64,000 bases of DNA, taken from positions 573,163 to 637,162 of the forward strand of contig VWZL01000529.1 in NCBI GenBank assembly GCA_013396915.1, read 5' to 3'. Origin of the DNA: Stercorarius parasiticus. Taxonomy: Eukaryota > Chordata > Aves > Charadriiformes > Stercorariidae. Below, one piece after another: positions 39,501 through 51,500 of the stretch. The translations under genes were made by a program, and so were the position numbers. The notes beneath the pieces are model-generated. The model had not been told where the DNA came from, did not search any database, and was given only the letters and a program-made list of their open reading frames with translations. Every line of letters begins with the position of its first letter. The first letter of the stretch is position 1.

Positions 39501-42500
39501 GTGTTTTTGTGCAGATAAACCGGGTCCACCACAGCCTCCATTTGATATTTCTGAAATTGATGCTGATGCTTGCACTCTTGCATGGCATATACCTCTCGAA
39601 GATGGTGGCAGTAACATTACAAACTATGTAGTTGAGAAATGTGATGTAAGTAGAGGAGACTGGGTAACAGCTTTAGCTTCTGTCACAAAGACAAGCTGCA
39701 GAATTGGAAAACTGATTCCTGGAGAAGAGTATATGTTTCGCGTTCGTGCTGAAAATCGTTTTGGGATTTCTGAGCCACTTACTTCTGGCAAGATGATTGC
39801 AAGGTTCCCATTTGGTATGTCAGATTTTGATAGCAGCATTTCTCTTTTTAGTCCTCCTAGTAAGAAGGTGTGTGATTGATATCCATCTTTGTTTTTCTTT
39901 CTAGATGTTCCCAGTGAACCAAAGAATGCACGTATCACGAAGGTCAATAAGGACTGCATTTTTGTTGCCTGGGATAGACCAGATAGTGATGGAGGCAGTC
40001 CAATCACTGGTTATCTCATTGAACGCAAAGAAAGGAACAGTTTACTGTGGGTGAAAGCTAATGACACAGCTGTGCGCTCCACAGAATACCCTTGTGTGGG
40101 GCTCATCGAAGGTCTTGAGTATACTTTCAGAATTTATGCATTGAACAGAGCTGGAGCCAGTAAACCTAGTAAACCAACTGAGTTTGTCACAGCCAGAGCA
40201 CCAGTTGGTAAGCCAAACATGCCATTAATTTGCAAGAGACTACTGGTTTTATGGTCATTTTCAATATATCTGTAACTCTTTCTGATCTTCAGTTTGCCCT
40301 GATGTTCATATTTTCATGTTTACCACAACTGCCCTGTGAGTGCACTGTGTGGGTATGCTGTAAATAGGATCTAGCACTATTAAAGCTCTTTTTTAATATG
40401 TTATCTTCTTTGGCAAAACAGACTGTAACATGATCTTATTTGCCTTAGATCCCCCTGGAAAACCTGAAGTTATTGATGTTACTAAGAGTACTGTATCGCT
40501 GGTATGGACAAGACCAAAGCATGATGGTGGCAGCAAACTTATTGGATACTTTGTTGAAGCTTGCAAATTACCTGGTGATAAGTGGGTTCGGTGCAATACA
40601 ACTCCACATCAAATACCCCTAGAAGAATACACTGCTACTGATTTGGAAGAAAATGCTCAATATCAATTTAGAGCAATTGCCAAGACGGCAGTTAACATTA
40701 GCCGACCTTCAGAACCTTCTGATCCGGTGACTGTTCATCCAGAAAATGGTAAGAAATGTAAAAGCTTTTGAGAACTCTGGTAAAATTCATGCGAAGAATG
40801 AGATGTTTATCTCTTACTAGATTGATTAACTCTTGGGGTCTTTCCTTTCAGTTCCCCCCAGAATAGAGTTGGATCTGTCTATGCAGTCACAGCTTACAGT
40901 AAAAGCTGGAACTAATGTGCGTCTGGAGGCAAATGTATATGGCAAGCCAATGCCAACAATCACCTGGAAGAAAGAAGGAGAAGTTTTAAAACCATCTGAA
41001 GGTGTTAAGATCACCACTAAGAGGAATCTTGCTACGGTTGAGTTGTTCAGTGTTAACAGGAAGCAAACAGGAGACTATACCATTACTGCTGAAAATGCAA
41101 GTGGATCAAAGTCAGCAACCATTAAGCTTAAAGTACTTGGTGAGCTAAAGACTGTCTGTTAATAAATACGTTTATAGTTAAATGACATAGCGAGAGACAG
41201 AGCTATAATAATGTGATGTTAATTCTTCTAGATAAGCCTGGTCCACCAGCCTCCGTTAAAATCAAACATATGTATGCAGATCGTGCAATGCTTTCTTGGG
41301 AGCCTCCTCTGGAAGATGGAGGTTCAGAAATTACTAACTACATTGTAGACAAGCGTGAAACAAGCAGACCAAACTGGGCCCAAGTCAGTGCCAATGTACC
41401 CATTACAAGCTGCACAGTGGAGAAACTAATAGAAGGACACGAGTATCAGTTCCGCATATGTGCTGAAAACAAATATGGTGTTGGAGACCCTATCTTGACT
41501 GAACCAGCAGTTGCTAAGAATCCATATGGTAAGTGCTTTGTCGGATAGCTTCATTAGTCACTGGTTTTTTTGTGTACACTTATGAATGTGAACATAACTT
41601 TCAAATAAATCTTCACAGATGTACCTGGACCTTGTGATCCACCGGTAATTAGCAATGTAACAAAGGACTTCATGACTGTTAGCTGGAAGCCACCAGCTAA
41701 TGATGGTGGATCCCCAATAACTGGTTATATGCTTGAGAAGCGTGAAACTAAGGCTCTTAACTGGACAAAGGTAACCAGAAAGCCTGTCATTGAAAGAACT
41801 GTTAAAGCTACTGGACTCCAAGAAGGAACAGAATACGAGTTCCGGGTGATAGCGTTGAATAAGGCCGGACCTGGCAAGCCTAGCGCACCATCTAAAGCAG
41901 TGTATGCTCGTGATCCTCAATGTAAGCTAAAAGTCCAAGATCTTTTCCATGGTTATTTCCAAATACTTTTTTACAGCATTTGGTACGATAACTTTATGTT
42001 ATTTTAATTCTCAGATCCTCCTGGCCCACCTGCTTTCCCAAAAGTGATTGATACTACACGTAATTCAATAAGCCTGTCATGGAGCAAACCAGCATATGAT
42101 GGAGGAAGCCCTATTATTGGTTATCTAGTGGAAGCAAAAAGAGCTGACACAGACAACTGGGTCAGATGCAATCTACCCAAGAACTTACAGGCTACGCGAT
42201 TTGTGGTAACAGGGCTAATAGAAGATACAGAGTACCAGTTCCGCGTTTATGCTGTCAATAAGATTGGATACAGCGATCCAAGTGATGTTCCTGATAAACA
42301 CACTGCCAAAGACATTTTAAGTATGTTCACTGAAAACAAATTACCTTGTCGACTTTTACTTTAATTCATGGGATAGGTTCCAAAGACAGGGTTTGTCACA
42401 GATCACAGAAGCAGATTAATTTGGAATGTGTCATTTCTCAAAAAATTAAGGCTAAAAGTGGCTAATTCGGAAGAGAACAGGGCAGTTAGGAACTGTATAG

Positions 42501-45500
42501 AATCTGATTGGTATCTGCTTTCTTCATTTCTATGCTAGATACTCTTCTACCTCCTATTTTGGGTCTTTAGGAATTTTTTCTTTCTCTAATCCTAAAATTA
42601 GACTTGTCATATCTCTCTTCTTTTCTTAAAATTTTCAGTCTTCATGTCTTCTAAATAATTTGAAGCCAAGATTACCTTTCTAAGTGTCTATTCTAAGTGT
42701 ATAAGTAATGTAAATGGTGGAAAAGGCAGAAATAAAAGGAAGTTAAATCAGTGCAAAAGTATGCGAAGTTTGCAAATTATCTTGAAACAGGAGTCAGGAC
42801 AATAACTCACTATTGTCATCACGGGCATGAGAATAAATTGGTTAATCTAGTGAAATATCAGTAAAGGGGACTTTTTCTCACAGTAACTTTAGTGATAGTT
42901 TTAAAGATGATGTTTTAATTGCTTGTTTTTTGTTAAACACACAGTTCCTCCTGAAGGAGAACTTGATGCAGAACTAAGGAAAGTCCTTGTGTTGCGTGCT
43001 GGAGTCACAATGAGACTTTATGTGCCAGTAAGAGGACGTCCACCTCCAAAGATTACATGGTCTAAAGTGGGTGCCAACCTAAGAGATAGACAAGGATTAG
43101 ACATCAAGTCAACTGATTTTGATACCTTCCTGCGTTGTGAAAATGTAAACAAATACGATGCTGGAAAATATGTCCTCAGTCTGGAGAACATCTGTGGCAA
43201 AAAGGCATATACAATTGTTGTAAAAGTACTTGGTAAGTATTGGGGGGTTTCCTCATTATAACATGTTTGTTAACTTTTTAACTGATAATTTTTTGTATTT
43301 TGTTTACTAAATCAAATGTGGGGTTGTTGTGTTTATCTAGATACTCCAGGCCCTCCAGTTAACCTGATTGTAAAGGAAGCGTCTAAGGATTCTGCCTTCA
43401 TTACATGGGAACCTCCGCTAATAGATGGTGGCAGTCCAATCACAAATTATGTCGTTGAAAAACGTGATGCAGAAAGAAAGTCATGGTCCACAGTAACAAC
43501 AGAATGTCCAAAGACAAGCTGCAGGATAACTAACTTAGAAGAAGGCAAATCTTACTTCTTCAGGGTTTTTGCTGAAAATGAATATGGTATTGGTGACCCC
43601 TGTGAAACTCGTGATGCTGTTAAAGCTTCTGGTAAGAAAAATGAATCCATTTCACCTATTTTGGTATTCAAATAATTATTATTTTTAGCTTGAATGGGCA
43701 CTTACTATGCTTTTCTTCCTTCTAGAAACACCTGGGCCAGTTGTGGATCTAAAAGCTTCAGCTGTAACAAAATCATCCTGCAATTTAGTATGGAAAAAAC
43801 CAATCAGTGATGGTGGAAGCCGTATTTTTGCATATGTTGTTGAGGTCCTGGTTGATGAAGATAAATGGCAGGAAGTCATGCGGGCAAAGAACCTCCATTT
43901 TTCAATGAGAGACCTAAAAGAAGGACAAGAATACACTTTCAGAGTGAGAGCCCAAAATGATGCTGGCTATGGTACTCCAACAGAGCTCACAATTGTGGCA
44001 AGAGATGATGTTGGTAAGAAGCAATTTAAGATCATTAATTCCACGTTTCACTTAGCCAAATTACATTTATTTTATGCTTACTATCATTACTATGTATACA
44101 TACAAATCAGATACCTTTAAAACAGCATCTTAATTTTATCACAGAGTATATGCATAGTTGAGTCCTGGGTTTCTTTTATTTTTACAGTGGCACCTGATCT
44201 TGATTTAAGAGATCTACCTGATTTGTGCTATATAGCTAAAGAGGGAAGCAATTTCCGTCTTAAAATCCCAATTAAAGGCAAGCCTGTCCCAGCTGTAACT
44301 TGGAAGAAAGATGAAGACCAGGCACTTACTGAGAGTGGAAGAGTTGCATTTGAATCTACAGCAGTTAACACCACACTTGTAGTACATGACTGCCAGAAAG
44401 CTGATGCTGGAAAGTACACAATAACTTTGAAGAATGTTGTTGGCAGCAAGGAAGGCACTATTTCTGTGAAAGTTGTTGGCAAACCTGGCATACCGACAGG
44501 TCCGGTGAAATTTGAAGAAGTCACAGCAGATGCCATAACCCTAAAGTGGGGCCCTCCAAAAGATGATGGTGGTTCAGAAATCACTAACTATGTCCTAGAG
44601 AAGAGAGATAATGTAAACAATAAGTGGGTGACTTGTGCCTCTGCAGTCCAGAAAACCACATTTAGAGTTACAAGACTTCATGAAGGAAATGAATATACAT
44701 TCAGGATCAGGGCTGAAAATAAATACGGAGTAGGTGAAGGTCTTAAATCTGACCCTGTCGTTGCAAAACATCCATTTGGTGAGTATCCATTGTAATTTTC
44801 AAAATTGAAAAAAAATGTTTTGGGGATGATATTTATTTTTAATGTTAACTGCATTTTGTAATATTGTTTAGATGTACCAGATGCTCCTCCACCTCCCAAC
44901 ATTGTTGATGTTCGGCATGAATCTGTAGCTTTAACTTGGACTGATCCCAGAAGAACTGGAGGCTCACCAATCACAGGTACATCCCCAAAAGCCTCCCTAG
45001 TATTTCAGTTCTTGATAGTTCTCTCTCTCTGTCAAAGGGTAAGATAGAACTATCAGGCGTTTATCCTTTAAATGGATTGATTGATTTCATTGTTTTATGT
45101 CCTACTCTTTCTCTATAATGAATTTTTTAAAAAATTTAACTTAAAAGTTGGGAAAAGACTGGCTGAGAAACAATATTTTTGCATAGAGCCAAAATACCTA
45201 AAGAAAGAAAAACAAACTCACCTTTATGTTACATTACTTGGGTCTATAAAATTAGCAATTTGCATGTATAAACATCTCATTGCAATTACATACATCTGTA
45301 ACGTATGTCCACATCCATTTCCTAATCTGGTTTTCCATATTCCTCTTGCACAATGCCTATGTGATATGCCATACAGCCTGTATGATGTTTTACAATGCTT
45401 TGAGAAATGAAGATTTCTAGAAAACCCCTCATATTTTCATCTCTCCATTTATCTTCCAGGTTATCACATCGAAGTCAAAGAAAGAAATAGTCTTCTGTGG

Positions 45501-48500
45501 AAGAGAGCAAATAAGACACCAATAAGAATGAAAGATTTCAGAGTAACAGGGTTAACTGAAGGTCTGGAATATGAATTCAGAGTAATGGCAATCAATATGG
45601 CTGGAGTAGGTAAACCAAGTCTGCCATCTGAACCAGTTGTGGCACTTGATCCTATTGGTAAGTCATCAGGAAAATTAAAAGGAAAATTCTGAAATTCAAA
45701 ATAACTTTTGTTTGACCACTATTTATTATTTTTTCTTCTAGATCCCCCTGGGAAACCTGAAGTTATCAATGTAACTAGGAACTCAGTAACGCTCATTTGG
45801 ACAGAACCAAAATATGATGGTGGACATAAGTTAACTGGCTATATTGTTGAAAAGCGTGATTTACCTTCAAAGACCTGGACGAAAGCTAATCATGTGAATG
45901 TTCCAGACTGTGCATTTACTGTAACTGACCTCTCAGAAGGCTCCAAATACGAGTTCAGAATTAGAGCAAAGAACACTGCTGGAGCTATCAGTCCTCCATC
46001 TGAATCCACAGGAACCATAATATGCAAGGATGAGTATGGTATGTAGATGGCATTAAAAATGTAGAATTTTATTTGAATAATTAATACCAAATCCTGTTTG
46101 TTGGGGTTTTTTCCTATATTCTTGTTGTAACAATCAGGGTTTTTTGTTTGTTTGTTTTGACAGAGGCACCAACCATTGTTATCGATCCTACTTTGAAGGA
46201 AGGATTAACAGTAAAAGCAGGAGACACCATTACAGTGTCTGCTATTAGTATCCGTGGCAAACCACCTCCAACTTCAGCATGGTCAAAAGCTGGAAAAGAT
46301 TTTAGACCTTCAGAGCTTGTGCGCATTGAAACCACACCAACTTCTTCTACTTTAACTGTCAAATATGCAGCCAGAAAAGATTCTGGAGAATACACAATCA
46401 CTGCGACCAATCCTTTTGGCACTAAGCAGGAGAGCGTACATGTGAAAGTTTTAGATGTTCCAGGACCTCCAGGGCCTATTGAGATCAGCAATGTTTCAGC
46501 AGAAAAGGCAACTCTTACATGGTCACCTCCTGCAGAAGATGGTGGATCACCAGTCAAATCATATGTTCTTGAGAAGAGAGAAACTAGCCGACTGCTCTGG
46601 ACATTGGTTGCTGAAAATATTGAAAGCTGTAGGCATGTTGTTAGCAAGCTCATTCAAGGAAATGAATATGTTTTCCGTGTCTCAGCAGTAAATCAATATG
46701 GCAAAGGTGAACCAGTACAATCAGAACCAGTTAAAATGGTGGATAGATTTGGTACGTAGAACAAGCTAAGAAGTTCCAGTGTGTTCTTATTAATCTCTGA
46801 ACTTGTTTTTTCTTTTAACTGTACTTTTTTCTTCCTTATCAGGACCCCCAGGCCCTCCTGGAAAACCAGAAGTAACAAATGTGACAAAAAATACTGTCAC
46901 AGTTACCTGGAAAAGGCCGGTAGATGATGGTGGAAGTGAAATCACAGGTTATTATGTGGAGCGAAGAGAAAAGAAAGGTTTAAGATGGGTCAGAGCAACA
47001 AAGAAACCAGTTTCAGATCTTAGATGCAAAGTAACTGGTCTTCTGGAAGGAAATGAATATGAATTCCGTGTCAGTGCAGAAAATAGAGCAGGAGTTGGAC
47101 CACCAAGTGATGCTTCAAACTCAGTCATGTGCAAGGATGTTGCANGCAGCACATTCAGGCAGCATAAGAGTGACTTCCTCTGTAATGTAATGTTTTATCT
47201 TTTCCTCACTTTTCAGACCCACCAGGTCCACCTGCAAATCCAAGAGTGACTGATACTACAAAGACAAGTGCATCTTTAGCCTGGGGCAAGCCTCACTATG
47301 ATGGTGGTCTTGAAATCACTGGCTATATAGTAGAACATCAAAAGGAAGGAGAAGAAGAATGGGTAAAAGACACAACAGGGACTGCTTTAAGAATCACTCA
47401 GTTTGTTGTTGCTCATTTGCAGACAGGAGCCAAATACAATTTCAGAATCTCTGCCATGAATGCTGCAGGTGTCGGTGAACCAGCAATAATTCCAAGCGTG
47501 GAAATCAAAGACCGGGAAGAGATTCCTGACTTTGAATTAGATGCTGAGCTAAGAAGAACGCTTGTTGTTAGAGCTGGATTAACTATTCGGATATTTGTGC
47601 CAATTAAAGGACGTCCAACTCCAGAAGTTACATGGACAAAAGATGATGTTTCGCTCAAAGGACGTGCCAGTATTGAAAATACAGATTCTTTTACACTCTT
47701 GATTGTCACAGATTGCACCAGATACGATGCAGGAAAATACATAATGACTCTTGAAAATGCTGCTGGTAAGAAGACTGGCTTTGTAAATGTAAAAGTCTTG
47801 GATACACCAGGTCCACCAATAAACCTTAAGCCTAGAGAAATAACCAAAGACAGCATCACCCTCCAATGGGATATGCCTCTGATAGATGGCGGTTCACGTA
47901 TAACAAACTATATTGTTGAGAAACGCGAAGCAACTCGGAAAGCATATTCAACAGTCACAACCAACTGCCAGAAGTGTTCCTTCAAGATTCCTAATTTGTC
48001 TGAGGGGTGTGAATACTATTTCAGAGTGCTGGCTGAAAATGAGTACGGTATTGGTGAACCAGCTGAAACTGCAGAACCAGTAAGAGCTTCTGAGGCACCA
48101 TCCCCACCTGAGAGCCTTAATATTATGGATGTAACACGGAACTCAGTTAGTCTGGCTTGGCCAAAACCAGAACACGATGGTGGCAGCAAGATCACTGGGT
48201 ATGTAATTGAAGCACAGAGGAAAGGAACCAACCAGTGGGCACACATCACTACTGTAAAAACACTGGACTGTGTTGTAAAGAATCTAACTGAAAATGAAGA
48301 GTATACTTTCCAGGTTATGGCAGTTAACAGTGCTGGAAGAAGTGCCCCAAGAGAAAGCAGACCAGTTATTATCAAGGAGCAAACAATGCTGCCTGAGTTT
48401 GACCTCCGTGGTATCTACCAGAAAACAGTCATTGCCAAAGCTGGTGACAATATCAAGATTGAAATCCCTGTGCTTGGTCGACCAAGGCCTACTGTGACTT

Positions 48501-51500
48501 GGAAGAAAGAAGACCAGATACTTAAGCAAACACAAAGGGTAAATTATGAAAATACTGCAACTGCAACCATACTAACCATCAATGAATGTAAACGAAGTGA
48601 TAGTGGTCAATATCCACTGTCAGCTAAAAATATTGTTGGAGAAGTTAGTGAAGTAATCACAGTTCAGGTTCATGACATACCTGGACCTCCTACTGGACCA
48701 ATCAAATTTGATGAAATTTCATCTGACTTCCTAACATTCTCATGGGAGCCTCCTTTGAATGATGGTGGTGTACCAATAAGTAACTATGTTGTAGAAATGC
48801 GTCAAACTGACAGTACCACATGGACTGAATTGGCAACCACAGTGATACGTACTACATTTAAAGCTACTCGTCTTACTACTGGAGTTGAGTATCAGTTCCG
48901 CGTCAAAGCTCAGAACAGATATGGAATTGGTCCAGCCATTACTTCAGAGTCTGTAGTTGCCAACTACCCATTTAAGGTACCTGGGCCTCCTGGAACTCCT
49001 CAGGTGATTGCAGTCACCAAAGAAACCATGACCATTAGCTGGAATGAGCCCGTTACTGATGGTGGAAGCCCAATTCTAGGCTATCATGTTGAAAGAAAAG
49101 AACGAAACAGCATTCTTTGGCAGACTGTAAGTAAAATGCTCGTATCAGGCAATATCTTTAAATCAACTGGACTTACCGATGGCATTGCCTATGAATTCCG
49201 TGTTATAGCAGAAAATCTGGCTGGGAAGAGTAAGCCAAGCAAGCCATCTGAGCCTGTGTTTGCCTTAGACCCAATAGATCCACCTGGTAAGCCAATACCT
49301 CTGAACATTACAAGGCATGCAGTTACGCTGAAGTGGACTAAACCAGAATATAATGGAGGCTTTAAGATAACTGGTTACACCGTTGAAAAAAGAGACCTCC
49401 CTAATGGCCGTTGGCTGAAGGCTAATTTCAGCAATATACTAGAGACTGAATTCACTGTAAGTGGTTTGACAGAAGATGCTGCCTATGAATTCCGTGTGAT
49501 TGCTAGGAATGCTGGTGGGGCTGTTAGTCAGCCCTCTGAGCCATCAGATGCAATAACTTGTAGAGATGACATTGAAGCACCAAAGATAAGAGTGGATGTT
49601 AAATACAAAGACACCTTAGTGCTGAAAGCAGGCGAAGCTTTCAGACTTGAGGCTGATGTTTCAGGTCGTCCTCCACCAACTATGACGTGGACAAAAGGAG
49701 AAAAAGAACTTGAAGACACAGCAAAATTAGAAATAAAAATAGCAGATTTCTCTACTGTTCTTGTCAATAAAGATTCTTCAAGAAGAGATGGCGGTGCCTA
49801 TACGCTTACTGCGACAAATCCTGGTGGCTTTGCCAAGCATATCTTCAATGTTAAAGTTCTTGATAGACCTGGTCCCCCAGAAGGTCCTTTGGCTGTGTCT
49901 GAAGTCACTGCAGAAAAATGTGTGCTGTCATGGCTACCTCCACTGGATGATGGAGGAGCAAAGATTGACCATTATGTGGTTGAAAAACGTGAAACCAGTC
50001 GATTGGCATGGACAGCTGTAGCCACAGAAGTTCCATTGACTAAACTGAAGGTTACTAAGCTGTTGAAGGGCAATGAGTATGTGTTCCGTGTTATGGCTGT
50101 CAACAAATATGGAGTTGGTGAGCCTCTGGAATCAGAGCCCGTTCTTGCAGTAAATCCATATGTGCCACCTGATCCACCTAAAACACCTGAAGTTACAGCA
50201 ATTACAAAAGATTCTATGGTTGTCTGTTGGGGCCGTCCTGATTCTGATGGTGGGAGCCCAATAACTAACTATATTGTGGAACGTCGAGACAGGGCTGGTC
50301 TACGGTGGGTGAAATGTAACAAACGGGTTGTTACTGATTTACGTTACAAAGTGTCTGGACTGACAGAAGGCCATGAATATGAATACAGAGTCATGGCTGA
50401 AAATGCTGCTGGAGTCAGTGAACCAAGCCCAACCAGTCCATTCTATAAAGCTTGTGATACTGTATTTAAGCCTGGTCCCCCAGGTAACCCTCGTGTTTTG
50501 GATAGCAGCAAGTCCTCAATTACAATAGCATGGAACAAACCAATATATGATGGCGGTTCAGAGATCACAGGTTACATGGTTGAGATCGCACTACCTGAAG
50601 AAGATGAGTGGAAGATTGTAACTCCACCAGTAGGTCTAAAGGCCACTTCTTTTACCATCACTGACCTGAAAGAAAATCAAGAGTATAAAATACGGATATA
50701 TGCTATGAACTCTGAAGGTCTTGGAGAACCTGCTCTTGTTCCTGGGACTCCAAAAGCTGAAGAAAGAATGCTACCTCCAGAAATTGAACTCGATGCAGAA
50801 CTACGTAAAGTTGTCACTATTAGAGCCTGCTGTACTCTAAGGCTCTTTGTCCCAATTAAAGGAAGACCAGCGCCTGAAGTAAAATGGACAAGAGAACATG
50901 GGGAATCTTTGGATAGAGCGACCATTGAATCAACAAGCTCTTATACTCTACTTATTGTTGAAAACGTAAATAGATTTGATAGTGGCAAATACATACTGAC
51001 AATTGAAAACAGCTCAGGTAGTAAGTCAGCATTTGTGAATGTCCGAGTTCTCGATACCCCAGGAGCGCCTCAAGATTTGAAAATAAAAGAAGTTACAAAA
51101 TCATCAGTTACACTCACATGGGAGCCTCCTCTTATAGATGGTGGCTCGAAAATAAAAAATTACATTGTTGAAAAGCGTGAATCAACAAGGAAAGCTTATG
51201 CAACCGTTAATGCCAATTGCCACAAGACCAGCTGGAAAGTGGATTCACTGCAAGAAGGCTGCAACTACTACTTCAGAGTCCTAGCTGAAAATGAGTATGG
51301 AATAGGCCTTCCAGTTGAAACTTCAGAGTCTGTGAAAGTATCAGAAAGACCACTTCCACCAGGGAAAATAACTTTGTTGGATGTGACAAGAAATAGCGTG
51401 TCCTTATCTTGGGAAAAACCTGAACATGATGGTGGTAGCAGAATTCTGGGCTACATTGTAGAAATGCAAAGCAAAGGCAGTGACAAGTGGTCAACTTGCG

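Larger units (their letters stand above)
36625..42320 (+). repeat. TTN: TTN C-zone super-repeat 1 (w67-w77)
   Basis: Eleven domains in eleven exons, one each, 1,087 codons: Ig w67, Fn3 w68-w69, Ig w70, Fn3 w71-w73, Ig w74, Fn3 w75-w77. In the established model the first Ig binds myosin-binding protein C and each 11-domain unit spans one 43 nm thick-filament period. Confidence 0.92.
42945..47518 (+). repeat. TTN: TTN C-zone super-repeat 2 (w78-w86 and first domain of w87)
   Basis: Eleven domains over ten exons: Ig w78, Fn3 w79-w80, Ig + Fn3 fused in w81, Fn3 split over w82/w83, Fn3 w84, Ig + Fn3 fused in w85, Fn3 w86, and the eleventh Fn3 at the start of the giant exon. Exon fusion begins here. 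Confidence 0.92.

Noticed and set aside
45081..45410. Open frame of 109 codons in intron w82-w83
   Set aside because: Low-complexity, no homology, no link to the titin frame by splice sites. The same applies to 881-1072 and 10788-11144 (minus).
46114..46653. Minus-strand open frames such as this one, 58819-59355 and 5499-6080
   Set aside because: They lie opposite titin exons, have no recognisable domain, and arise from the codon use of the coding strand.
47146..47216. A genuine GC-AG intron after w86
   Set aside because: The context after the N (gcagca) is far from the GCAAGT form that GC donors need; a hidden gap is simpler.
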